Shown here piece by piece: positions 11,577 through 21,976 of a stretch of DNA of 64,000 nt. The stretch's first letter is position 1, and each line of letters starts with the position of its first letter. Source of the DNA: Chaenocephalus aceratus. Its lineage: Eukaryota; Chordata; Actinopteri; Perciformes; Channichthyidae. The position numbers were made by a program, and so were the translations under genes. The stretch spans positions 3,590,023 to 3,654,022 of the forward strand of contig CM043790.1 of NCBI GenBank assembly GCA_023974075.1, written 5' to 3'. The notes beneath the pieces are model-generated. The model was not told where the DNA came from and did not search any database. It saw only the letters and a program-made list of their open reading frames with translations.

Positions 11577-11932
11577 GTATTTTGGGAGAGCCAGACCGCA
11601 GTTATTTCCCATATGTCAAAAAATGGAGGATCACCCGGTACTCTATGACCAGTCCCTCTTTACAGGTGGGGGGGAGGTGGCAGAAAACAGTGGGTGAAAC
11701 TGGTAGGTTTTCGCTTGTTTGGGGAGTTTATATCCAGTGTACTTCGTTTGAATGGACATCTAGCAAGCATAGACAGTTTATTTAGCCAGCATGGATGTAG
11801 CATGAATGCTTTGCTTTGTATGTCCGGGGCGGGACATTCATGTGATTGGTTGTTGGTTGTGTTGCTCGCGTTGACTCCCCAAGCTCAAGACACGCCCACC
11901 GCCAAGCGGCAACGCACGCCGCCGTGTGTAGG
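11577..11932 (+). mobile_element. Truncated Harbinger copy related to 13252-13899
   Basis: From 'ttgggagagccagaccgcag' to 'cgccgccgtgtgtag' this matches the element at 13252-13899, but with an internal deletion that removes the start of the MADF exon, and without the left terminal repeat. Confidence 0.75.
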
Positions 11933-12690
11933 GTGAGTGAGTGTGTGTGCCGGCGAAAACTCCGCGGAGTACCGCTGCTGAGAAAGGATAAGTGTGGACT
12001 CAATTTGTATATAACATTACAAGAGGGATTCTTATTATTACATTATATGCTTATTGTGCTCATGAGATTGCTATGACTATAAAATAAATAGACACAATCA
12101 CTAATCCCAGGTTCTGATGGGTTAGATACCAACGAAGGGAATAGTCAGAAGAAAGTTTTCAGCTTGCAATACTAATGTAGCAAAGCCAGGTGTAGATGCA
12201 GTAAGAAGACAGTGAGGTATTGAGACTCTGACCTTGAGAGTTGGGTGAGCTCCGCTCCCACACATAGCCAGGAATCAGTATAACCAAGATTCCACTATAT
12301 CTGCAGAAAGCTTCAGCAAAAACAAATTACTTATGATGGCGACAGTGTGGGGAGGGACTTTCACAGGCCGGCCGAATGCTGATTGGAGGATCGTGTTGCC
12401 AAGAGACTTTTTCCAAAGTCTGTGCACCTGGTCCAACCAAGTATCTCTTCAGTTAGTCTTGACCAATCATGTACGGGCAACGCCCTGTGTAATAAAATGT
12501 ATGCACGCATGAGGTTCGGGGCTCTTTCTGTAAATAGTGGTGACAGATTACAGTTTTGCTGCCTGTAATTTCTGTGACGGAGTCATTGGCCAAGTAATAT
12601 ATATCTTTTGCTCTCTTTTAATAAATAGTTGAACTTAGAAGTCGTTTGTCTTTCCTGGAATTTTGAACACAGCATAAGGCTGAGTGAGTG
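11933..12690. other. Unassigned, no gene seen
   Basis: No domain or repeat boundary was recognised. The 'gtgagtgagtg ... ctccgcgga' pattern at 11933-11970 recurs at 12680-12775 around a GT microsatellite, so the two ends of this block may be copies of one sequence. Confidence 0.35.
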
Positions 12691-12691
12691 A

Positions 12692-12694
<3 letters not shown>

Positions 12695-12756
<62 letters not shown>
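12695..12756. repeat. (GT)n microsatellite
   Basis: About 30 uninterrupted GT dinucleotides. The Cys-Val open frames across it are shadows. Confidence 0.95.
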
Positions 12757-12759
<3 letters not shown>

Positions 12760-12851
12760 AGCTCCGCGGATTGGTCATCGTTACGTCACTATACTCAGGA
12801 AGAACAAAATGGAAAAAGAGAAATCTCCAACGAGGCGTTCTGGGGCAGCAT

Positions 12852-13222
12852 CAGAGGTCGCGTTAACCGAATATTTTCCGTCTATGACGGATTTTTTTTA
12901 ACAATGACGGACAAATCTGAAAGCAGTCCATCATTTTGACAGATTAGAACAAACTCGGAACAGCGCCAAAGTTTCCCTGCAGCGAGGCTCCGGTGTTATG
13001 CATGCCCTCCAAAAAGGAAATTATACCGTTTCCAAACCTAACAGTGCCGTACAAATCATTGAAATGTCTGTGAGTTTTGGCTTTACGCTGTGCACGTTCC
13101 CGCGAGGTGCAGCAGCCATGCATAACACGGCGCATGTTAACCCCCCCCCCCCCCCCCCCCCCCGACAGGTAATTCTGGATTTTGACGGAAGTTTTACGAT
13201 CTAAAGTCTAGCGCAACCTCTG
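12852..13222. mobile_element. Short hAT MITE with exact TSD
   Basis: The ends are 'cagaggtcgcgttaa' and the complement of 'cagaggttgcgcta'. The exact 8-bp duplication ggcagcat flanks it at 12844-12851 and 13223-13230. It contains a 23-base C run at 13141-13163. There is no coding capacity. Confidence 0.88.
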
Positions 13223-13251
13223 GGCAGCATAGACAGATCTTTTCTGTGTTA

Positions 13252-13899
13252 CGGCCCCTACACACGGCGGCGTGCGTTGCCGCTTCAACGCTTCTGCCCA
13301 TTCACTTTGAATGGGGTGACGTCACGATTCGCCGAACTGCATTGTGGGAGCAAAGCGTAGCTTCTCTTGCGGTGCTCGCTGCAAAAGTAGAGCAATGTAC
13401 TACTTTTGCCGCCTCGACGGAGGCGTCAGCCAATCAAATCCCGCGTATGCAAATCTGACAGTACAAGCACTAGCCAATCAAACCGCGTGTATGTTGGGAG
13501 AGCCAGACCGCAGTTATTTCCCATATGTCAAAAAATGGAGGAGAAAATTATCGTGGCGGTAGGGAATCACCCGGTACTCTATGACCAGTCCCTCTTTACA
13601 TACAGGGATACAAACCGGAGGAGCCAGGCATGGGGGGAGGTGGCAGAGACAGTGGGGGAAACTGGTAGGTTTTCGCTTGTTTGGGGAGTTTATATCCAGT
13701 GTACTTCGTTTGAATGGACAGCTAGCAAGCATAAACAGTATATTTAGCCAGCATGGATGTAGCATGAATGCTTTGCTTTGTATGTCCGGGGCGGGACATT
13801 CATGTGGTTGGTTGTTGGTCGCGTTGCTCGCGTTGACTCCCCAAGCTCAAGACACGTCCACCGCCAAGCGGCAACGCACGCCGCCGTGTGTAGCGGCCG
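13252..13899 (+). mobile_element. PIF/Harbinger MITE with TTA duplication
   Basis: The terminal repeats begin 'cggcccctacacacggcggc' on the left and 'cggccgctacacacggcggc' on the right strand, about 33 bp with one mismatch. TTA flanks at 13249-13251 and 13900-13902 are the Harbinger target duplication. The element carries a MADF-type first exon. Confidence 0.88.
13535..13664 (+). pseudogene. MADF-domain exon of a Harbinger accessory protein
   Basis: The exon starts with ATG and reads 'MEEKIIVAVGNHPVLYD', then 'YRDTNRRSQAWGEV'. This is the N-terminal half of a MADF/Myb-SANT-like DNA-binding domain (hydrophobic I-V-A-V, then P-x-L-Y-D, then W near residue 33). PIF/Harbinger transposons encode such a protein next to their transposase to carry it into the nucleus and to the TIRs. 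The exon ends at 'gaaactg' before a consensus donor gtaggt (13665). The remaining exons and the transposase are missing. Confidence 0.7.
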
Positions 13900-13902
13900 T
13901 TA

Positions 13903-14473
13903 GAGTTTTACTCGCTAGAGGGTGTACTTTGAGGGTTTGTGACTCTGCAGACCGTTTTCATGCATAAAAAGCCACATAACACACAAGGGGACGGGTAATA
14001 ACCGGAAAAGCATGACATGGGCCCTTTAAATAACAACTTTGTAGTGGATTAAACAAACACATTATACCAATTATTAACATTCTTTTGCATTAAAATGGCA
14101 ACTCAAAAATTCCCAACAATGTAATTACAGATTCAAAAGGACACTCAAAAAGACAAAAACAAAAGACAGCCCTTTTTATTAGTTGATGTTGATCACAAGA
14201 TCCTTAGTTAGTAATACCATGAACAACAATAACTAACTAACAGTTTCAACGTTTTATTTTAGAACCAGAGTATGCCCCTTATTGGCATTTAGAGAATTCC
14301 GGAAGTACGCCATATTAAGATTTTGGTGGCAGATAGACAGCAATGATTAAAACATTTGAGCAATGAAATATATATATGTAACAAGGTATTCAAAAAGATG
14401 TGAATTCTCCGAGGCAGATTTTCTTGTAGTAGCTATAAATACCAGAGAAGAAAGCACTTGTTGTATTCAACAA
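13903..14473. other. Unassigned AT-rich DNA
   Basis: No gene or recognised repeat boundary was found in this block. Confidence 0.4.
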
Positions 14474-15064
14474 GTCCTCCAACTCATACGACCAAATGGG
14501 TCGATTGTTTAAGAACCTTATTACGACCAAATATGTCGTTTGTTCAAGCGCTTAATACGACCTATAATTACTTTTTAAAATTGTCGGCCTCGAGTGCTCC
14601 CGTTCAATGCAAACGTTACAGAGGGTTGTTTATTCACAAATAACCCTCTGTAAAATCCTAAATTGTAGGATAGTTTGGCCATTAAAATGCTTTATGATTA
14701 GATTTCTAGCGAGAAGTATATATTGTACTTTTAGAATCCACATCCAGTCGATATGTAGGATCTATAGTTTGATAGATATTACGAAGATGATTTGAGGTTT
14801 CGTCAGGACAACGTGTATATGCGGCAAGCTTCCAGGGTTTCCCACACATAGACTATACTTGGGCGGGCCGCCCAGGTATATTAACGACCGCCCAAGTATA
14901 TTTCGCGACCCATTTAGGTTTTTTTTTTAATTTATAATTTTTTAATAATTTTTTTTTTTATAATTTTTTTTTTATTCGTCCGTGACCACGACGCCATCTG
15001 CGATAGATTAACTTGTGGACAATGATCCCTCGCTCCCTTGCACTGATCTCGCCTCCTTCTGGCC

Positions 15065-15205
15065 TGTTAAGTGGCCTGCCTCACACAGGGTGACTGACTG
15101 TCTACATGATGTGGTCTGCCTCACACAGGGGGACTGGCTGTCCACATGATGTGGTCTGCCTCACACAGGGGGACTGGCTGTCCACATGATGTGTCCTGCC
15201 GACAT
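15065..15205. repeat. 45-bp tandem repeat, three units
   Basis: The unit 'tggtctgcctcacacagggg' plus 'gactggctgtccacatgatg' is repeated three times within the hAT insert. Confidence 0.8.
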
Positions 15206-15385
15206 GGCCACTGTCATAAATCAAAGCCCTTGATTGGTCTCTGTGTGTCATTCAAGCTCGGGATAAGCTCAGCTCAGGTGAGGCAAAGGACTCTCTCAGT
15301 GTTTAGATAGTTAACTTAGTCTAAGTTCTCAGTGGGTCTCAAACGGTGTGGTCACCATTTATGTAAACACATATTTCCATTTGAG

Positions 15386-15580
15386 AGGGTAGTGATTGGT
15401 CTAATGGATAGTGAGGAGGGCTGAAGATCGGAAGGCTGCGATTTCAAATCCCGCCAGGAACACCACCACTAGTGTGCCCTTGAGCAAGGCACTTAGCCCT
15501 TAGTTACTCCAGGGAGAATGTCCCTGTAATCGGTCATTATAAGTCGCTTTGGATAAAAGCGTCAGCTAAATGAAATGTAA
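15386..15580 (+). mobile_element. tRNA-derived SINE with L2 tail
   Basis: The head shows an A-box-like 'tggtctaatgg' and a B-box-like 'gatttcaaatcccg'. The centre has 'cccttgagcaaggcactta', which is typical of fish V-SINE/HE1-type elements. The 3' end 'aagtcgctttggataaaagc' is the same tail as the L2 LINE at 3540-3590, so an L2 RT probably mobilised it. Confidence 0.8.
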
Positions 15581-17825
15581 AATTGCATGAATAAATAAAT
15601 AAAAAGTCAACTAGGGGAAAAAAGGTAAGATACACTTGTTGAGAGAAAACTAGTCTTTGCTGCTGCCTCAAAGAGGAGCGAGACAGGAGGGAGAGGGGGA
15701 GAGGAGGGAGACAGGAGAGGCTGATTCAGGAGCACAGACACACTCACAATATAATATATATATAAATGAACAAAAAATAAATTAATAAACAAGTTTCAGT
15801 GTTTTTTTCATATTGGAAATGGTATGTTATTGGTTATGGCCATGATTTTATGATTATTGAAATGTATACAGTTCTGTTTAATATAGGTGTTTCCATAGAT
15901 CTAGTCTCTTTATTTCCCCCTCAAAATGCACCAGATTGATGCATTTAACTCCAAAATAAAAAATAAAATCTTACCGGGGGGCATGCCCCTGGACTCCCAT
16001 AGAGGATTTGAGGTCGACCCCCACTAAAGATCACATGGATAGGTTCCTAAATACATTTATAAATACATTTATTTTTTAAATAGTAACCCATTTCCATATG
16101 TTCATGTGTGGGTAGTAGATTTAAACTATAGGGCTATCATTATGGGCCCTGCCTGTACCTCTTCGCTCTGCCATCGCGTGAAGGGTCTGCTAACAAGCGA
16201 CCAACAGAAAGGTTAATGTTGTTGCACGTCACCTCACCCCCCCCCCCCCTACCACCACCAAGTATATTTCAGATATGAGGGAAACAGATCTGTGGGAAAC
16301 ACTGGCAGTTAATGGACCAGCACCAGAGGCGTTGGAGCTGTTCTTCATGAAATCCCAGAAGGATGAAGTGCTCTGACAAACAGTGCCATCTTTGCGCAAA
16401 ATGATTATACAGGAATGAAAAGTCAATAAATAAACATGTTGTTAAAACTTTTTTTTTTTTTTTTTTTTTTTCGGGCACCCCCCCCCCCACGCCCGCTGCC
16501 ACCACCCGCCCAAGTATATTTTAGATCTGTGGGAAACACTGGCTTCCATGTAAAGTTACGGGTTGAAAACAGTATTTCCGGTCTGGCCGTTTTCATAATA
16601 AAACCAATGATCAAATGATTTAACAGTGATATCTGCACTACACATCCACTAAAAAACATCAGTTTATCCTAGTTAATTATACGACATTAATTGGTTTAAA
16701 TTCTGTTCAATGCTTTTGTGTTTTTCCCATAGGTTTTTCTCTTTCGATTCTGAGAGACACCTTTCTGTTTTCAGAGGTTTTGATAGGCTAAAATCACGCC
16801 GCAATGCACGTCGGGATATGGTGTTTATGTGATATGAAATCGGAAAACATTCAAAAAATAATAATAAAACTTTATTCCGAGTGCTCTTGCTTTTCTCTTT
16901 GAAAGTCATCACATAACGGCATTGCAATACACGGTTCGGCTGCATTAAATATTACAGATCTGCCGTAGATATGTATTTATAGAGCCCTGATCAGAAGACC
17001 TTTTGACAAACTGGAAGAGATGCCGCCAAAACTGAATACGTGACGTGGACCATACATATATCAACAATTAAACAACATCTTCCATTTCTTTTCACACAAT
17101 ACGTCTCCTTGCAGTATCAACACTAATTCGGCTGACTTTTATATTTGATCCAATTAGTAGATAGGCTGTGTTTACACCATAAAGGTGCACAGCTGATATA
17201 AAGGGACTTTTTTGTAGTTTTTAAAGATATTACTGATTTTCTGAACTACCTTTCCAACTCCTCATGCAGTTGACTGTTACAGGTCTATACAAGTTCATGG
17301 TACAATGCATAAGCTTCACATCGAGAGACTGAAACTGTATTTTCCTTTAACGTTCTGTTTTAATTTCCCAATAAAGTTTATAGTCATATTATGTACGATA
17401 TTATTATGTTGTATTAACTAGACCACTGGTCTAAACCGCACCTCCTAGTGGTTAAAGCACGTTATTGAATTTAGTTGTAGAATAAGTTATATTTGATGAA
17501 AACATTTAAATATTAACAGTAGCCTACATACAAAATAGGGGTCAATGATAGAAATATAGAATGGAAAATATCAAGAAGATACTGTAGTGATCTCTACAAT
17601 AAAACAATTTAGTGCAGGACGTCCAAAGATATTAACAGGAGGATGTGCAAAACAGACAAACTGATAAGGCTGAATTTTACTCAGGTGTAACTAAAGTCTG
17701 ATTTAAGGGTTGTTTATATTTCACATCATTAATCAGAATCTGCAAAGTAACAAAAATAAATGTAGTAGAGTAAAAATACCAGGTTAACCTCTGAATTGTA
17801 GTGGAGTAGAACAAAGTAGTACATG

Positions 17826-17886
17826 CTGCTGTAACAAAAACATTTCCCAACTTGGGATCAATAAAGTATATCTTATCTTATCTTAA
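17826..17886 (+). repeat. CR1/Rex-type LINE 3' tail
   Basis: The phrase 'cccaacttgggatcaataaa' followed by 'tatcttatcttatctta' is a truncated LINE 3' end. The related element Y carries the same tail on the opposite strand (39233-39290), so it predates the split of the two copies. Confidence 0.7.
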
Positions 17887-19020
17887 GATGATCGATGGCT
17901 ACTGCCATATTTGCAAAATTTGCCTCTGAACCTTGACAAGTGCATGTTTCCGGCTTATCAATGAACAACAGGAGGGGTAGACATAAAACCATCTGTTAAA
18001 TAAAGCTCTTCTGACCTTAGGTGTCATGTGGGTATATTAATTCACCATTTATTAATTATATGTTTTACAATTGATAACACCAATGTGTTTCGTATCCCCT
18101 AAACCTCCAGGGTGTACACGTTTAATACTGCCAACTTCTAATTGTGGGAAATACGAAAACGTCTTATAAAGAGACGTGCCATATATTGCGAAACACACAA
18201 TAGCCAGCATGTGTAGTTCTGGGGGGAGGGGAAGCTGGAGCCGGGGGCTGGACCCGTCCAATTCCAGTTTTGGAAAGTCTGCCGTGGCTCCATTCCATTT
18301 CAAAGCGCTGTTTGACAGCGTAACCTTGTCGCACTGCCACTCCAACATCCAATCACAGGGCTTGATGACTAATCACGGGGTTTGTAAAGCAAGGCGGATG
18401 TTGTAGTCCCAAACGATAGCTGGGGATTCTGGGTAGTGTAGTGTCTTCGGAAACTGTAGTGTCTAAACTCCTAAAAAACTATTTGTTTCTCTGACTCGAA
18501 GGTTAAAAACACAAAAGCATTGTACACCATTTAAACCAATCAATATTGTGTAATTAACAAGGATAAACTGATGTTTTTTAGTGGATGAGTAATGCAGATA
18601 TCACTGTGTAATCATTCGACAGTGAGGGGAATATATCCGGTTTTATTATGAAAACTTCGAGACCGGAAATACTGTTTTCACCCACGCTAACTTTACATGG
18701 AAGCTGCCGCATATACACGTTATCCTGGCGAGACCTCAAATCATCTTCGTAATATCTATCAAACTATAGATCCTACACATCCACTGGACGTGGATTCTAA
18801 AAGTAAAATATACACTTCTCGCTAGAAATCTAATCAAAAAGCATTTTAATGGCCAAACTGTTCTACAATTTAGGATTTTCCAGAGAGGGTTATTTGTAAA
18901 TAAACGGGAGCATGTTGTTTCTTACACGACCACTAGAGGTGCTACACTTTAAAACGTGGCTATGGGTCGTAATCTGGTGCTTAAACAATCGACCTATTTG
19001 GTCGTTTTTTGTAGGAGGAC

Positions 19021-19992
19021 AGGCTGGTTGTATTACACCAAAGTTTGTGGATTGGAAGAACTTGCAGTGAGTGACTACTCAGGTTTTATCCTGCCAGCTC
19101 TCAGTCAGCAGTGGGAGCAAAGTAGTTATTTAATATATTGGATGAGAGGTTCATCTCTATCAAGTGAGAACAAACAAACAGCCTTACATATGAGAGAGAC
19201 ACGTCCTTTTGCTTCTTGTTGTCTATTCCCCCCCTTTTCCTGTCTATGTTGTTCTGCTGTTCAATGGTCACTTACTATGTATATGTAGGCACCAAAGCAA
19301 ACTCCTTGTATGTGCAAACCTTTTTGGCAATAAACATGTGATTCCAATTTTTATAAATGCAAAGAAAAACACAAAAGTTTATATTTTATGTTAGCAAGTA
19401 GTTAAAAGTAGATAAAACATAGATTCAGTGGCAGTAAATGTCATGTATTTTTTCAAAAACATGTATTGGCAGGTTACATATGGACAGTATTGAAATGAGA
19501 AAATAGATGTAAAGTGATAGGATTCACGGATAGTTTAGTGTTTGTTCTTTCATACAGTAAAACAGTTTTTAACTTATAAACTGTCACACTCCTCCCAGCA
19601 GCACCTCTTATAGAGCTCAGCCCTTAAACCTACAACAGAGTGCATGCCTAGTGTGCACGTGACAACACACGTACTCCACCAGATGGCAGCATGAGAACTT
19701 CTTCTCCTGATATGAATATCTGTATTGCATTTTATTTGATATTTTTAAGGCATGTGAAAAACTGAATTTCCACCTAGGGGGATACATAAAAAGAGGATCA
19801 TCTTCTTCTTATTATTTCACATTCTAGCTTTACTTTCTTATTTTTCTATTGATCTATTTTTTTCTATTTCTTTCAATATATTTTTCTATTTATTTGATTC
19901 TGAAATAGAGCACATTTCAAAAAGCCCAATTTCCCTTTGATTCTGATTGATACTGATTCTGAAGGAAAATATTTTGTATTAATAGTTACGTT
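19021..19992. other. Unassigned region
   Basis: No gene was found. A short plus-strand open frame (18956-19288) has no motif. The block holds a CTCF-like site listed separately. Confidence 0.4.
19676..19691 (+). promoter_or_regulatory. CTCF consensus match
   Basis: 'ccaccagatggcagca' fits the 16-base CTCF core CCASYAGRKGGCRSYV at every position. Occupancy cannot be judged from sequence. Confidence 0.5.
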
Positions 19993-20795
19993 TAGGGATG
20001 TCCCGATCACCTTTTTTTGCTCCCGATCCGATTCCGATCATTTGATTTTGACAATCTGCCGATACCGATTTTTCCCGATCCGATATTTATGCAATGCATT
20101 AAGAGAAAAAAAAGGTAACAGATAACGGCTGGTCATCCAACGCGATGAATTCAGCTATCTTGGCTGTTATTGTGTTGGCCTTTTCACTGTTCTGGGGCAG
20201 TTTCACTTTCCTTTTAGAAGTCTCTGAAAGTGTCGGTTGTTTCAGTGCCGTTACCTGAGTGGCCGCTGTGTACTCGTCGTGTTGTTGTTGGTGTTTGTTT
20301 CTCAGGTGGCGTATTAGATTGGTCGTGTTGAACGTAGCTCTGTTCTTTCCACCATGCGGAACCTCTGCCTTGCAAACATTGCATCTGGCTGTTACACTGC
20401 CTTCGCTTTCAATTTTATAATACTTCCAAACTGCTGACTCTGTCCCGACTCCCGAGTCACCAGCTGAACGTAGCCTCTCGTTAGCTTACTGCTACTATTA
20501 GACACTGCGCACACTCTGTTGCCAGATTTCAGAGAAATAAGCAACCAGGTCTATGAAAACAAGCCCAAAGAAAGCAACACATACATGATGTTGTGTAATT
20601 TTAAACCAAAACTAAGTCCTCAGGATGACTTTAAGACGTGAACATGGTCATTTTTGTTTTGTAACATTAAATAAATTAAAAAAAAAAAAAAAAAAAAATC
20701 CCGATCCCCGATTTTTTTCTCCCGATCCCCGATCTTTTGAAAATCACGTGATCGGCTCCGATCCCCGATCACGTGATCGGATCGGGACATCTCTA
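19993..20795 (-). mobile_element. hAT element with BED-finger remnant
   Basis: The ends are 'tagggatgtcccgatc' and its complement 'gatcgggacatctcta'. The flanks gttacgtt (19985-19992) and gctacgtt (20796-20803) match at 7 of 8 positions. The right half has GATC-rich 'gatccccgatc' repeats and a run of 20 or more A's. Confidence 0.85.
20099..20500 (-). pseudogene. hAT transposase N-terminus, BED zinc finger
   Basis: The minus-strand frame reads 'SAVWKYYKIESEG', then 'CNVCKAEV', then 'FNTTNLIRHLRNKH'. This is the BED finger pattern: aromatic residues, C-x2-C, then L...H-x4-H. BED fingers sit at the N-terminus of hAT transposases and bind subterminal repeats. About 40 residues follow ('TLSETSKRKVKLPQ') before the stop at 20099-20101. 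The catalytic RNase H-like part and C-terminal dimer domain are absent. No initiating ATG is visible, so an upstream exon or loss is likely. Confidence 0.78.
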
Positions 20796-20803
20796 GCTAC
20801 GTT

Positions 20804-21228
20804 ACAAAGTTCAGCTGATGTTTATATAAGGCAGGTCCACAGTCATGACTGGAGCTTGGATGGATATTATTATATTATGTTATGTGCTTCACTGTAAACC
20901 TGCAGCTGCTGCCCCTCTCCTGAAGTGTTTGAAGAGGGCAGGATGCTCTGAACTCAGCCTGCAGGGCTGGAGGAAAGTAGCTCCACTTATCAGATGTCAT
21001 CATGTAAAGCCTCTGGTGCTCAGGTCCATTACTGAGAATAACCCATGCTCAAAGCAGGAGAAAGTGTTCTTCAGTGAGTTCACCTGCTGTGGATCACTGC
21101 TGTTGGTAATTAAGCATGACACACTTAACGTCATGATGGTTTTAAGAATGTTCAGACTTTGTAAACTGTCAAACCGAGCGTAGCACAAAGCTTCAGTAAA
21201 GCGTTCTGCAGAACCTCTTTGGAACACA
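20804..21228. other. Unassigned region left of the LTR element
   Basis: An open frame at 20845-21183 has no recognised domain. Nothing else was supported. Confidence 0.35.
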
Positions 21229-21233
21229 GGAAG

Positions 21234-21627
21234 TGTCACGGATGAGTGAAGGAAGCAGGACCCAAATGCAGATAACTTTTGAGAAACCCTTTATTCCAAG
21301 GATAAAGGATAACTGACAAATACAGAACAGAACACTCTCCGGTGATCTCCGTCACCAACAAACAATGACCCAACACTGAACACAGACAGAGACAAGACTA
21401 AATACAAGAAGGGGTAATCAAGACAACGAGAAACAGCCGGGCAGGGGAGGAGAAACACAAGGACAACAGGTGAACACAATCGGGTAATCAGGGAGGGAAA
21501 CAGACAGAAAGCAGACAGGCAGGAAACGGGGGTGAACACTTAACACAATAAGACAGGAAACCCAAAGACAAGAAAAACACCAACACAGACAAAACTACAA
21601 GCGTGACATAACATGTGAATTGTGACA
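21234..21627 (-). repeat. LTR (downstream LTR in minus orientation)
   Basis: It is 394 bp, begins tgtcacgg and ends ttgtgaca, and pairs with 24579-24973. Confidence 0.93.
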
Positions 21628-21976
21628 GAACACCCCCCTCAAGGGACGGATTCCAGACGTCCCTAAAAAAAAAAAAAAAAGTCCAAAACCCCAAGCAGGG
21701 TGGGCGGAGGGGGTCCGGAGGACGGGTCTTGGGCTGACAGCCCAGGAACACAGCGGAGGACCAGGAAGGGCTCACGGGCGGACGGCCCGGGGTCAAAACA
21801 GAGACCAAGGTGGGGACCATGGAGGACCGAAGGCAGCGGTAGGAAGAGTCAGGGACCCGGGTCCGAGGGCGAAGGCAACGGCAGGAAGAGTCAGGGGGTC
21901 GGGCCCGAGGGTGAAGACCGCGGCTCTCAGGGGGCCGGGCTCGAGGGCGAAGACTGCGGCTCTCAGGGGGCCGGGC

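Larger units (their letters stand above)
14835..16540. mobile_element. hAT 'CAGTGTTTCCCACA' element nested in X1
   Basis: The left end is 'gggtttcccacacatag' and the right end 'atctgtgggaaacact', with 'tatacttgggcgg' in both ends. The flanks are agcttcca and ggcttcca. The right arm of X1 keeps the empty site 'gcggcagcttccatgtaaag' on its complement at about 18700, which confirms the insertion. A second right-end motif at about 16287-16300 shows internal nesting. Poly-T, poly-C and poly-A runs occur inside. Confidence 0.82.
14474..19020. mobile_element. Long-inverted-repeat element X1 with nested inserts
   Basis: The left arm (14474-14834 plus 16541-16760) and right arm (about 18415-19020) are inverted copies, starting 'gtcctcc' and sharing 'acgaccaaat' then 'ggtcgattgtttaag'. 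The inner part (about 16870-18420) matches, in inverted orientation, the inside of the element at 38395-41140. No transposase was seen. No TSD was found, so the class is open. Confidence 0.75.

Noticed and set aside
12684..12939. Cys-Val-rich ORFs
   Set aside because: Shadow of the GT microsatellite.
15391..15470. A functional tRNA gene
   Set aside because: A- and B-box-like motifs are present, but the segment cannot fold into a full cloverleaf by eye and is continuous with a SINE body and L2 tail.
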